A stretch of 64,000 bases of DNA from Parapristionchus giblindavisi (GCA_943737045.1 CALSFV010000498.1:20224-84223), one strand, 5' to 3'; numbered from the stretch's first letter, positions 33,650 through 46,663 are shown. Notes: generated from the sequence alone by a model not told the origin. Translations and numbers: made by a program.

Positions 33650-34502
33650 ATTAATATATTAAATTTTATATGTTTAGATCGAATGTGCATGCAAACATAC
33701 ACTTGTACATTATAACCAGAGCTGGGATTTTTTTGAAAATAATTTCAAAAAATTCAAAAATTGGCTCACAATTTTTTTTATTTTAAATTTTTTTTTGAAA
33801 AAAAATCTTTACTTTGTTTTAAAGGATAATAAGCACTTCAGACACATCATTTTTGCATGAAAAGTGGCTAAAACAATCAATTACGCAATTAATCGAATTC
33901 TAAAACATGAAAAACATGATACAATTTTTTTCTCTTTTTAAAAATTCTGCATCATTGCATTGGGCAAACTAATCTACACTAAAACATTAAAAATCCTCTT
34001 CATAAAGACCGCAAAATATGATAAAAATGGGAATCTTGTTAAGTTTTGTCGAATGTTATCACAATTTTCCACAAATGTTTAACTTTTTGTCGTTTGAACG
34101 GTACTTTTTACATTAATTTTTTTTTGATTTTGTCATAAGAATAATGCCACTTACCTTTTTCATTAAAATCTGTAGACGTTCATTTCTTTCTCTCTTATAC
34201 AGGAAAATAAATGATTTCATTTGATTTGTTTTCATTGTTGCAATAGATCAACGCTATCAGGCTATTAGAAGGCGATATATGCGCCTGAAATTATGAAATA
34301 TTAACTAAGAAGCTCATGTTGTAAAACAAAGAAGGCGGAAGATAGCAGCCCGATCAAAATACACGAATAGAGTATATGTAGTGAAACGAAGAATAAATAA
34401 AAGTATGCTAAATCGAGGTTATTGACCGTATCAAATACACTTGTTTATCAGTTACGAGAGTAGCCAGCCACTGTCACAATGATTTTCAATGTTTCTATGT
34501 TT

Positions 34503-34534
<32 letters not shown>

Positions 34535-35160
34535 TCCAAGCGAGATAGCACGTAAATCAGAGAGTGCGAGGAGGGTAGGGAGGGAAATGGGGGTTGATCG
34601 ATAACACTTTTTTATTTTATTTTTATTTATCGTACACCACAAGGCTGTTTCAACAAGTACAAAGTGTTCGAGTGCAAGAAAATATGTGAAATCAAAAAAA
34701 AATTAAATGAGATTATTCAATTACATTTTATACGGACTATATTAGAACTAAGGTTGGGAAAACATTTGAAAAAATAAAGAAAAAGAAGAAAGCTGAGAAA
34801 ATTTTCTCGTTTTACGAATTTAGGATAAAAACAAAATAAATAAAAAGCATAGAAAAAATCACTTCCGCGCGTTCGCTTTTTTTATTCTTTTCGTTGGTTT
34901 GAATGGTAGACATCAAACAATTTTGTATCTTCTCCTTCTTCTTCTTCTTCTTCTGTCAGTCGTATGCAGATTGACTGTGGACATTAAATATGCACAAGGT
35001 TAGATAAAAGACCAGAGAAGGGATATAGGCGGAGAGTTATTATAGTAGTTTTTGTGGAGGGAAAATCGATGGTAGGCATTGTATAGGAGGCGTCTCTAGT
35101 TGCCTTGGACACTGAGAGGATGATAGGTGACTGGAGTGAATGAGATGTGGCTGAAAAAGA
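33650..35160 (+). repeat. Third, diverged copy of part of the central palindrome arm
   Basis: Three blocks are colinear with the right arm: 33,650-33,720 with 22,250-22,330, 34,130-34,425 with 22,430-22,665, and 35,020-35,160 with 23,460-23,600. Between them, 33,720-34,130 and 34,430-35,010 hold different sequence, including the repeat at 34,610-34,695 and (GA)n and (CTT)n runs. Confidence 0.8.
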
Positions 35161-35189
35161 ATCATAGATTTAGTGGGAACAATAGAACA

Positions 35190-35820
35190 ATCTTTTTCAT
35201 TTTTTTTATAACTTTTGATCCAGAAAAGCAATCAAGTTGATCTTTTCAGGCAATGTAAAGAATTTATCAGGGAATATTACCCTGATGTATTGGTAAAATT
35301 AAATTAGTTCACTGATGCGTAGTGATGACGCTATCGAAATACACTTTTTTTGAAAATTTACATTTCTTTAGTGAAAGATCCTGTTCTTCTGAAACATTGT
35401 GAGAGTTGAGACCCCCACTAGGGCTGCACAGTCACACAATCCGGAATGACTCCGATCCCGATTTCAAGCTGTAGCAGGGTCTCAACTTTGACCCCCTAAA
35501 TTTATAACTCAGCTTCTAGATGTGATAACAACACGATCTAAGTGCTGAAATGATGCTAGTGGCGAGTAATGTTTATCCCCAGAATATGGTAGTCATAGCT
35601 CGTCATTTGCCCTGAGGGCATAAAATAATTTTTTTGGGGAAGACCGATTTTGACACCCTACCGTTCAGAGGTCGAGTCTTCTAAAATTATGGCTCCTGCG
35701 CAAGCAGCTTCGCAATATATCATATATTAATTTCCCTTATTTTGGTTTAGTTCCGATTCCTTTCAGACCCGCAGCAAACGATATGCTGAGGTGTACTACT
35801 TTTGTTTTGTTCACTTTTGT
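35190..35820. other. Dispersed repeat fragment and unassigned DNA
   Basis: 35,190-35,370 is a direct relative of 28,090-28,290 (TAACTTTTnATCCAG then AGTTGATCTTTT...). The rest up to 35,820 has no recognised feature. Confidence 0.55.
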
Positions 35821-35829
35821 TTGTTTTTT

Positions 35830-36110
35830 TGGGGAATATCGGTAAAAATAATAGAAGAAGAAATACAGGCTCTCACTTGTAAATGTATGTTCGGCATTCG
35901 CAATAATCGCTGCAAAATCTTTCATTAGTGCGGAAAGAGACTGATTATGATGTACACTAGCGGACAAAAAATGTCACATTCATGTTTTTCGATGATATGT
36001 TTTATACCACATGTGCTATCTTCTCGTGTTTTTTTATTGGAATTGACAACCATTTTTATCATGGAGAGCGATCCAGTGATCATGTCAGTTTGTTGTTGCG
36101 AATTTATATA
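35830..36110 (-). repeat. Dispersed repeat, empty-site version of 9,860-10,240
   Basis: Inverted relative of 9,860-10,240 without the 120-bp insertion; the unoccupied site is at 35,926-35,929. Confidence 0.8.
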
Positions 36111-36650
36111 ACTAAACATTATATGTATTGTAATTGTTTATGAAAAAATCTCTTTTGTCTCTTTTTCTCCAAAAGGCGATAAATATACTATTTTTATCAT
36201 TATTAAAAAACATATATTTTATCGAAATTTGAGATCTTCAGATATGTCAAATATAAATGTCAATCAAATAATGTCAATCAAATAAATCAATATAGTCAAC
36301 GTATGAAATAGCAAATGGTACTAACTATAAATTGTGGAGGTTACATCAGTATCGTGACTTAGTCCTTGGTCTTGATAACTGCCTCACATTTTCGTAGTAT
36401 TGAGTCGATCAACTCTTAACCTTGATGCTCTTTCAGTCCCGTGCCTCCCAAATGTGCTCGACCATGTCCAAGGCCGGCAAATGACTAGGCCAGTCGAGGG
36501 CGGCCAGCAATGCCATTCGGTCGTTTCCATGGCTCCATTCTGCCTATCAATGAATGGGATGAGATTAGATGAGATGCAATAAATGAAATGAGTGGAATGA
36601 TATGAGAATGAGATGGAATGAAATGAGTGATTGGAATGAGTTGAGCAATG
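36111..36650. other. Unassigned region
   Basis: AT-rich to 36,400, then a run of GAATGAGATG/GATGAGAT-like short repeats at about 36,545-36,650. No gene recognised. Confidence 0.5.
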
Positions 36651-36654
36651 AAAA

Positions 36655-36722
36655 CGACCGAATAGCGCATTGGCTGCGCGTCTGACTCATAATCGAGAGG
36701 TGGTCGGATCGAATCCTCTCCG
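36655..36722 (+). repeat. tRNA-Met(CAT)-like pseudogene
   Basis: A box TAGCGCATTGG (36,663-36,673), an anticodon-like loop CTCATAA with CAT at 36,688-36,690 and near-consensus B box GGATCGAATCC (36,706-36,716). The order and TCTGACTCATAATC segment resemble eukaryotic elongator tRNA-Met, but the acceptor and T stems do not pair. Probably a decayed tRNA or SINE head. Confidence 0.55.
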
Positions 36723-36968
36723 ATGTTGCCATCTTTAGTACAGAAGCTGGGTAAACGAGGACGAAGAAGCAGAAAAAGTGGACAGAAAATTGCTCTACAA
36801 TTTTTCGTCCAAAATGAAAATGGCCCAAAATTTGCCATGCGCTTTTTGCCCAAATCTTTTTTTAGCACACATATTCTACATTTCATTTTGAGAATGCAAA
36901 ATGAAAATGCAAAAAATAAAAATGCAGGATTTTTCCAGTTATTTTAAACAATAATCTGGAACGGCCAT

Positions 36969-39118
36969 TTAAGAGACCGGCTCGGTAAGACTCGAGCATT
37001 ATCACCCCCTGCCGGACATTCGCCAAGACTTTCGATCTGGGCCTCAATACTTTCATCATAGACACATACCGGGGGGAGACCGATGAAAGTTATAGTGAAA
37101 ATACCCTTGGGCTCAAACCCGGCTCAAATATGTCACATTAAATAAATAATTGAAAAATTCCTAACTTTTCAATCGTGGTAGCTAGGACTTTTATTTCTTT
37201 TTATTTGTGAATAACATGTCATGCACTCTTACAAACACTGCTGAACATTAATTTCATATCGTTCTGAATATGTTTTTTGGTGACTGATTTTCAGATTTTT
37301 CTTCTTCTATCCTCGTTGAACAGATCCTGCAAGAAATGTCATAGTGCATATTGTAGCCCTGACGATTATGTACATGGTGGTCACATTCACTTGGCCATCC
37401 ATCTTGTCTTAAGCCTCGAGAATTGCAACTGAATGTGAGATATGTGCAAATTGCAAAAATCGAAAATTAAATTTCTTGAAATTCGGAAGAGCAAGAGTTA
37501 GCTTTATTATGACATTTTACTCGTAGTGATGCGCGTACATAGGAATAATATACAAATAGACTCAGACTGCATTTTTAAAAAATTTAGAAAAATAATTATT
37601 TTATTTTTATTTTTTCAACACCCACATTCAGTCGACCGTCAAGGCAAGTTGCTTCATAGGGCGGATGGTGGCTGATGCATGTCCGCTTGCGAAAAACACT
37701 GCCTCGTGAAGAATCGTCGTTTCGCAGATCTAGAATTTATTTATTAAATTATCAAACTTGAAAATTTATATGTTTCTTTGATATAAATCGGTTGGAAGGT
37801 GGCGTACAGCAACCAAAGCTGTACCATTGTTATCAGTAGGAGTGTACTGTACTGCACTACCGTAATCGCTAGGAATCGCGAACTAATTTTTTTTCAGTCG
37901 ACCCATGATTCTCAACCATGACCCCGGGTTCAGAATGGCTGAGGTCGAAAAATTCATGATGATCCCAGACCAAATACTAGTCGCCATTATATCAACAGTG
38001 AGCCAACTTTTATTTTTATGGATACCATAACTCGAATTACAATAATCCAGCTACCGTATCCTATAATAATGTGGTGAAATTCTCGGAAAATTCAGGAGCG
38101 TGCATTACTATTACGGTAATTCGAGTTATGGTATCCATAAAAATAAAAGTTGGCTCACTGTTGATATAATGGCGACTAGTATTTGGTCTGGGATCATCAT
38201 GAATTTTTCGACCTTCGCGATTCCTGGCGATTACGGTAATTCAATACCGTATACTCCTACTGATAAAAATGATACAGCTTTGGATGCAGTACGCCACCTT
38301 CCAACCGATTTATATGAAAGAAACATATAAATGTTCAAGTTTGATGATTTAAAAAATAAATTCTAGATCTGCGAAACGACGATTCTTCATGTTGCAGTCG
38401 TTTCTGCAAACGCACATGCATCAGCCACCATCCGCCCTATGAATCAACTTGACTTGACGGTCGACTGAATGCGGGAGTTGAAAAAATAAAAATAAAATAA
38501 TTAATTTTCTATTTTTTAAAAAAAATGTAGTCCGAGTCTATTTGTATATTATTCCTATGTAGGCGCATCACTACGAGTAAAATGTCATAATAAAGCTAAC
38601 TCTTGCTCTTCCGAATTTCAAGAAATTTAATTTTCGATTTTTGCAATTTGCACATATCTCACATTCAGTTGCAATTCTCGAGGCTTAAGACAAGATGGAT
38701 GGCCAAGTGAATGTGACCACCATGTGCATAATCGTCAGGGCTACAATATACACTATGGCATTTCTTGCAGTATCTCTTCAACGAAGATAGAAGAAGAAAA
38801 TCTGAAAATCATACACGAAAAAACATATTCAGAACGATATGATATTATTGTTCAGGAGTGTTTATAAGAGTGCATGACATGTTATTCACAAATAAAAAGA
38901 AATAAAAGTCCTAGCTACCACGATTGAAAAGTTAGGAATTTTTCAATTATTTATTTAATGTGACATATTTGAGCCGGGTTTGAGCCCAAGGGTATTTTCA
39001 CTATAACTTTCATCGGTCTCCCCCCGGTATGTGTCTATGATGAAAGTTTTGAGGCCCAGATCGAAAGTCTTGGCGAATGTCCGGACTATGCTCGAGTCTT
39101 ACCGAGCCGGTCTCTTAA
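36969..39118. repeat. Palindrome with 1.0 kb arms
   Basis: Arms 36,969-38,046 and 38,108-39,118 are inverted copies around a 60-bp loop. The ends share TTAAGAGACCGGCTCGGTAAG. The core 37,795-38,300 is a third copy of the CTACCGTA fold-back element. No gene recognised. Confidence 0.93.
37795..38300. mobile_element. CTACCGTA fold-back element, third copy
   Basis: Shares GTACCATTGTTATCAGTAGG, CCATGACCCCGGGTTC and CAAATACTAGTnGCCATTAT with 14,228-14,858. It forms the centre of the palindrome at 36,969-39,118, so the larger palindrome may have grown outward from this fold-back element. Confidence 0.8.
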
Positions 39119-39555
39119 AAAAAGGAATAATTTCACTTAAAAAAGTTTTTGATAGGAAAATAATTGTTCCGTGCACCGGGCGCAAAATTATTAGTTTACA
39201 TCTCTCTACCATTCTACCCGGACAGTAAAAAAAATTCGAGAGTCTCCATCTTTAATGAGAGTAGCCAACGTTTTATTGATAGTGAAAGTTGACGTTTAAT
39301 CTTTTCCTATCCTCAAGCATAACCCGTTCCAAGTTCATTCAATGTCTAAAGAACTCCCACTGTTCCATCAATATTTCATTATCATCATTATTCCTCCTAC
39401 TACCTTTTTTATCAATGCCTATCACATTAAAAGATTTAAGCTAAATGTATTTTATTTATATTTTCTAATTCAATTCGTACTCTGTTCGTACGTGCAGGCA
39501 ACACATTTACATACAGTACATCCCGGTCTAAGAGCCATTGTATATTGTACGCATA

Positions 39556-40009
39556 TCGTACATGTAAAAATAGTTGTATCATGAACGGTGTGAATGGATC
39601 TGAACGGATCAGGCCGATCAAACGGGATTGTGAGCGAGCCGGCCATTTTCGTTATTTTTCTTTCTTTTCATTGTTTTTCTTTTCATCGAATCTACTATAT
39701 TGAAAAAATATTGCCATTTAACAAAAATCATCATTTTCCCGAGGAATAAATTGCTCCAATGAACCAAAATTGACCCATTTATTCAGCGTATAATCGGAAC
39801 AATTTATTCATTTGTAAAGCAATGATTTTTGCTAAATGGCAATATTTTGGCGTGATTTCTTTCAATACAGTAGATTCGAAGGAATGAAAAACAATGAAAA
39901 GAAAGAAAAATAACGAAAATGGCCTTCTCGCTCACAATCCCGTTTGATCGGCCTGATCCGTTCAGATCCATTCACGCCGTTCATGATACAACTATTTTTA
40001 CATGTACGA
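39556..40009. mobile_element. 454-bp fold-back MITE, TCGTACATG ends, TA target
   Basis: Starts TCGTACATGTAAAAATAGTT and ends with the complement, flanked by TA (39,554-39,555 and 40,010-40,011). The left outer arm keeps an empty site reading GCATAATTT near 7,993. Long inverted halves of about 210 bp; no coding capacity. Confidence 0.88.
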
Positions 40010-40714
40010 TAATTTATTTCTCTGGATAAACGACTTTTTTTTCGATTTTTATTCTATTGATTACGAGTTTCGATAATAAAAAGCTCTTTTTTCTGACTCT
40101 AGAAAATATACAATACTTCTATTGTTGCTAAAAAGCATAGTTCTAATGTTGTGGGTTTCTACAAGATAACAAAATTGCAATCTGTAAAACTCCCTTTCTA
40201 ATCTCTCATTCAGAAAGAAAGTGAGCAACACTTGTCAATGGCTGATTCAAATTTCTGTTATCGAAAACCTATATCAATTGCATATCTCCTCTACTGTTCA
40301 TTTGTTGTGATGGAAATAAAGAAAGAAAGAAAGAATTAATCCCTTCACAAGATTAAAAAAGTATTATTCATTTTAGATGTCTCCATATATTTATGCAATC
40401 GTCATTTCGTCTCTGATTGCGAGCACACAAGGATGTGCTCCAATGATTCCGTCCGAAGAGCTCGAAATGCCGCCAAAGAGTATGTTCCTACTCATAATAT
40501 CCTTACAATAGAAAAAAATTCGTATTCTTCTTATTCTTATTCTTATTCCAGATTCTTATTCGTATTATAACATGTTAATTCGGACAACGTGATGGATGTC
40601 CGTCCCTAAAATAGCAATATCGGTGTGGGCATTCTGTACGGTGACAGTTTGTGAACAAAGGTCAAATCATGAGAAAAATAGATGCTGGGGCTTCTCTAAT
40701 TCAAGTCGAATTAA

Positions 40715-41197
40715 AGGGAGAGTATCCCATAAAAATATTGATTGAAATTCCTAAAATGTTCGTACGTGAAATTTTGTCCCACCACGAATTGACGAACTAT
40801 CATACTGTAGTTTTTGAAAATCGCCATTGATATCTGTGCCGGGGCAGTGCAAAAACATAGTGAAAGAGACTGGATAGGAAGCGACTCGCCTTCTATCCAA
40901 TCGATTTTGGCAAATCGATAGTTGATTGTCATAAGGAATATGCTGACATCTGATCTATCTCATAATGCAACCAGTGAATACAAAGAGATCATGGATAGGT
41001 ATAGCACTTCCCAAGCAGACATTTGTCTATTGATGGCCTAGTGGTCTACGGCGCGCACAAAGGCCGTAGCTGACGGGTTCCAACACCACTATGGGTCGTG
41101 GTTTTTGCTGATTTCTATGATATATTCTAGTTCGACTTTTCCGTATGGGGATCTCCCGCGAATTTGAACATATAATTCTCCAAGGGATACCGTCCCT
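40715..41197. mobile_element. 483-bp TTAA-flanked TIR element carrying a tRNA-like module
   Basis: Termini AGGGAGAGTATCCC and AGGGACGGTATCCC read inward; TTAA on both sides (40,711-40,714 and 41,198-41,201), with the empty site in the left arm at 6,655-6,658. The module at 41,034-41,110 lies inside. Confidence 0.87.
41034..41110 (+). repeat. tRNA-like module with TTTTTGCTGATTT tail
   Basis: A box TGGCCTAGTGG (41,034-41,044) is perfect, B box GGTTCCAACAC (41,076-41,086) is degenerate; GTTTTTGCTGATTTC follows at about 41,100-41,114. Confidence 0.65.
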
Positions 41198-42750
41198 TTA
41201 AAACATTCTAAGCAAAAATAAGGGAAATAAGGATTAAGAGTCGGTATATGAGCAATAGCCAGCTAACCGTACCACGCTGGTAAATAACCTTTTGCAATTT
41301 ACCACTGACATGAACTGCACTGGATACTTCATGGACAGCAAATCTTGCTGTTTCCCTTTTTTCAATTGAGAATCAATATCCATCATACCAATTATCTAAC
41401 CATCTTTTGATTTCTCCCCACTCATCAACTCTCATCGCACAAAATTGATCTTTTCCTCGTGAAAAGTACTATCTTGAGTGGAACGATCTCTATCTTGTTC
41501 TCTGATCATCTCCCTGCTCTTTATCCTTATTTCCTTTTTTTTATTTACGACGCCATTCTCAATTCTTTGCAAGCTTTGTTTCTGACTATCACAACCTTCT
41601 TATATATAACAAGGGAATGCAAAAAACTCACTATGGAGTTATGATTAGTGAAAAATACAATAGCGCTCAAAAAGATTTAACATTGGTATTTTTTCGCGAT
41701 ATCTTTTGTTGCACTGATCGAAATGGTATGAAATTTGGAATACAAGTTCCTCAAGGTATTAGAATAACTATACTCATTTGGTTTTTCAAGAATTTCAGAA
41801 ATCCTGTACTTTATTAGTTCTTTATCCAAAATCAACATTTCACAGTTGCAATAATCAACAGCATTAATTAAATAGAAAGATGTCAAGAAGGGTCCAGCAC
41901 TACAAAATTAACAACATAGATTGTTTTAACTAAAATTTAATGGAATAAAGCTTACAATCAATTAATGTATGACAGTGGATTGCATCGTACACATGCGATG
42001 ACTCACAACCAACTCACCAAGCAGTTCAGCACTTCTGTATCTGCTATAAGAAGGCTACTGAAGCTCAGTAGGATTTCTGGAAATGTTTATTGCTCTGTGG
42101 TACCATCAAGACTAAGATTAACCACCAGACTAGTTGATTAGACGATCGTTATGATGTCACGCGAAGACCTTCGCCGCACTGCCATCGACATTGCATCTGC
42201 ACGCCTATGACATCCCCCAATGTCTTTGTACTGACTGTCTAGAGATGCCGGAATGTTGCTGAATTTCGTGGCTACCTAGTAGTTAGCAATTCCCCGTCTA
42301 TCGTGTGGATTGGGACAACTCCTTTTGCAAGTAGCGCTGACAAGTAGTTGTGAGTAGTACAGTGGAGTCGCTCATTGGCAGATGCTACTCAAGTCTTCCT
42401 ATTCTTCCGAGAACCAAAGGGCTTGATAACTGTCCGATAACCAAGAAGGTCGGTAGCATTCAGGAATCTCTAGACAGTCGGAACAGAGATTTTTTGAAGA
42501 GCTATTGAAGAATAAGAATATTCCATTTCACAACACTATTTTGCGGTCTTTTTGATGACGAGGTGCCACATTGTCATTTGAGAGAAAATATTCGCTGTTT
42601 TTCGTTTTACGGTAGCGTAGACTATCAAAACGGCCAATAAATAAGATATTAAAGAAGGAAGAATTGTGGAAGAAACAATATACATACGGAATGATTCCAT
42701 TGCATATAAAAGAATGTCTTAAATGCTACTACAATATTCATTTACCAACT

Positions 42751-42829
42751 ATGAAGTTCTTGACTTGTCTTCTTCTCATCGTTTCTTCAACAACGGCGAG
42801 AGCACAAGATGACTGCGGAAAGCCAGCTG
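42751..42829 (+). CDS. Signal-peptide exon of a C6-like secreted protein (possible first exon of the gene at 51,739-55,258)
   Basis: ATG exon of 79 nt encoding MKFLTCLLLIVSSTTARA, a good secretion signal, then QDDCGKPA and a GTACGA donor in phase 1. The next phase-compatible exon on the same strand is at 51,739 (needs one incoming base to give GAA, Glu), 8.9 kb away across repeats and a LINE. That distance is very long for a worm gene of this size, so it may instead be an orphan exon copied with the outer inverted repeat. Its twin is at 4,416-4,494. Confidence 0.55.
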
Positions 42830-43164
42830 GTACGATTTCACCGAACTCCGGCTTACTACTTACTTAATTACTCCCTCAGAAAAAAAGTGTAAAGCAGAAC
42901 ACCTTTTCATGTTCATTCCGTCAAACTGTAATATCCGATGCGTAACTATAAACAGCCTAAAGAGTGTACTTTCGAACACATGAAAAGGTGTAAAAATTAA
43001 CACCTCTTTGTGTAAAAAAATACACCATTTTGCATGGTGCGGTAGGGTTGCAGGAACGGAAGGGGAGACTACGCACTCTATTCCCACCCCTTCCCTTCTC
43101 TCTAGCAATCGCCCGTGAGATGCACTCTCTCACTTCCTAACTTCGTAGTTTGTCACATCGCTGC

Positions 43165-44730
43165 CAAAGATAGCGTAATCACCGGAAAATAGCGGGGATT
43201 ACGCTATCTCTCGCCCCCCCCCCCCTTCCCCTCTCCTTACTCTATCTTCACGCCACCCGTCTTGCCCAATTTGAGGCACGTTTGAAGAGATAACTAATTC
43301 CCCTCACATTTGAGAGCTTTACAGTCAACAGTAAAGTTGCAGCTCACATCGACCCGGTTTTGATTCTTTTTAGGGAGAGACGATAGGATAAAAACAAACA
43401 AAATGACAATCGTTCTACCGTTTTAGAGGGAAATGGAAACGATAACCGTTCAAAATATGTTTTGCCATGGAGAGTTGAATTTCTCTCAATGATCAGAGGA
43501 ATCAGATTAGCATTTGTTTGAATATTGATTATCCATGTTATGCCCTCTATTTCTCATTTCAATTATTCATTATCTCAAGAGGGACATTGTTTACCTCTCA
43601 TTATCATGTCTTCCACTCTCTTTGAGTGGCTGGTTGTGAGATTCTTTATATCAGATAAATTACACTTCGCAAACCGTAAGTAATCATCGGATACAGTATC
43701 CGAGATTGTTCCTGTAGTTGAATCAGTAGCAACAGAGTGGTCGTCACCTAAATCGAGATGACCAAATTTTATTTTGAATGCAAATCGATCTCTCACAATC
43801 CGTCTAGGTTCATTCGATCAGGATTTTGTTTTGATTATTTTAAATTTTAAATCAAGACAAAAAATCAGAATCTATTTTTTTCCACCAAAATCAAAAAAAG
43901 TAAAATCAACAAAACGAAATAAATATGAAATATTTGTGGCAAATTGTGAAAAGATTTGACAAAACTTAACAGGATTTTTTTGTTTTTACCTTTGTTTTTT
44001 GTGAGCTATCACCTATGTAAATAGTGATAAAGTGATGTTTGTAAAATAGCATATTCATAGTAAGATGCTAAAGTATATGAATTTTTCTCCGCAGTTCTAG
44101 CTGTTACATTTTAAACTTTTTTCTTATACATAGTGCATTAGAGCGAACAAATATGCACTAAAAATCATACATAATACTACATTTAGACCATTAAAAATGA
44201 TAAAAAAGTAAATCCTGTTAAGTTTTGTCAAATTTTTTCACAATTTACCACAAATATTTCATTTCATATTTAATTCGTTTTGTTGATTTTACATTTTTTT
44301 GATTTTTTGTGGAAAAATATAGATTCTGATTTTTTGTCTTGATTTAAAATTTAAAATAATCAAACAAAATCCTGATCGAATGAACCTAGACGGATTGTGA
44401 GAGATCGATTTGCATTCAAAATAAAATTTGGTCATCTCGATTTAGGTGACGATTTCCCTCTAAAACGGTAGAACGATTGTCATTTTGTTTGTTTTTATCC
44501 TATCGTCTCTCCCTAAAAAGAATCAAAACCGGGTCGATGTGAGCTGCAACTTTACTGTTGACTGTAAAGCTCTCAAATGTGAGGGGAATTAGTTATCTCT
44601 TCAAACGTGCCTCAAATTGGGCAAGGCGAGTGGAGGCGAGTGGAGTGAACAGGAGAGGGGGAAGGGGAGGGGTGAGAGATAGCGTAATCCCCGCTAATTT
44701 AGCGGTGATTACGCTATCTTTGGCAGTCTC
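43165..44730. mobile_element. TGCCAAAG fold-back element, deleted copy
   Basis: Counterpart of 1,314-3,039. The second half lacks about 306 bp (join near 44,452, GTGACG to ATTTCCC), whereas the loop (about 43,985-44,215) is about 140 bp longer than in the left copy. Confidence 0.85.
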
Positions 44731-45877
44731 TCTTCTCTCTTGCGGGAAGCGACGAGAGAGTGGCAAGGGATAGGAACAGGGCGCGGTAAATTCGATTACG
44801 CTTACGCTACGGCAACCCTATGGTGCGGTCCCTTCTCGCTCATTAGCTATACCCCAATCTTTAGACTCCGCCCACTTTGCAGCGGTTGTACTGACTGTAG
44901 ATATTGTGTGAGCGACAGCGAAATTGCGTGTGACCGTTATATCTTTCAATTTCAATAAGAACAGATTCCACAATCGCTTGATTCCACAGTGATGCACGTT
45001 GCATCTCAACAAGTGGATAAACAAAGGGCGCGGCGAACCCCAGAAGGGTTTGGTGGAGGCGGTGTTCGGTTTAAAAGAACACCTTTTCATGTGTTCGAAT
45101 GAACACATAAAGAGGTGTAAATTAGATACTCGAAACTTTGAGGGTGAAGCTGAAACCTGTAAGAGAGACTATCTGACTCAATGAACATATTTTGCTTATG
45201 GCTTGGCACTTGGCCAAAAAGTGACAGGAACCGATCGGGCCCAAATTGTGCATAGGTGTAGTATGGGGTGGCATGAGATCACAGACGGAGTTAGGGTTCG
45301 TCATATCCGCTCCTTCGCTAAATAACGTAAGTTCGACATAATGGCATCAAAATTTCAAAGTTTACGGATTCGTTCGATATGTGTGTGCGACGATGGGTAA
45401 TAATAAGCAGGTAAATTACACAAAGTCCCATCCCGGTCCAAAACCGTGAGTCCCAGAAAAAATAAAAAAACAAATAAAAAATTTTGTTTTATTTTTCCTA
45501 CAAATGCCTCTCGGTGGCTGACTTTTTTATTTCTTTAATTTGACCAGTATTCATTAATGTAACTTATATATGAAAATGAACTAAAACAAATGGGTGAAAC
45601 GTTGCCTTTTTCCCGAAAAACCACAACTAATTCGCCTTTTTTTATCGCGAACTGACTTTATTTATGGTGTACCCTACCGTAATCCAAATGCTGAAATTAA
45701 AAATTCGGCAATCATTGTTTTATTTAGCATTCGATTAAGATATTATGTGTTTGAGTTTCTTTTGTCATTAGTTTGTTGTCTGAATGTATAAGGAGTAAAA
45801 TGACACTATTATTCGAAAAAAATATCCTCCCACTATCAAATATTCTCAATAATAATAATAATGACAATATTTATCCT

Positions 45878-46021
<144 letters not shown>

Positions 46022-46194
46022 ATTTCCATCATATAATTGAAAGAAAGAGCAAGAACAGCACACTGGATATCGGGAACAGGACATAAGTGGATAAGAAGAT
46101 TCCCCTGAAAGATTCTATGCTATTATATATTAATATATTAATTTATAATAGCATATTATATTAATATGCTGAAAGATTGAAAGATGATAAATTT

Positions 46195-46663
46195 TGATAA
46201 ATTTTGTTATTATTATTATTATAATTATTGAGAATAAGTGGGAGGATATTTTTTTCCGAATAATAGTGTCATTTTACTCCTTATACATTCAGACAACAAA
46301 CTAATGATAAAAGAAACTCAAAAATATAATATCTTAATCGAATGCTAAATAAAACAATGATTGCCGAATTTTTAATTTCAGCATTTGGATTACGGTAGGG
46401 TACACCATAACTAAAGTCAGTTCGCGATAAAAAAAAAGCGAATTAGTTGTGGTTTTTCGGGAAGAAGGCAACGTTTCACCCATTTGTTTTAGTTCATTTT
46501 CATATATGAGTTACATTAATGAATACTCGTCAAATTAAAGAAATTAAAAAAGTCAGCCACCGAGAGGCATTTGTAGGAAAAATAAAACAAAATTTTTTTA
46601 TTGTTTTTTTTATTTTTTCTGGGCCTCACGGTTTTGGACCGGGATGGGACTTTGTGTAATTTT
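46195..46663 (+). repeat. Third copy of the outer-arm end, first part
   Basis: Direct relative of 170-625 and inverted relative of 45,420-45,870, without the tetranucleotide array. It continues at 49,713 beyond the LINE. It makes a further head-to-head palindrome with the right outer arm around 46,140. Confidence 0.9.

Noticed and set aside
36655..36722. Functional tRNA-Met gene
   Set aside because: The CAT anticodon loop and boxes are present but acceptor and T stems do not pair.
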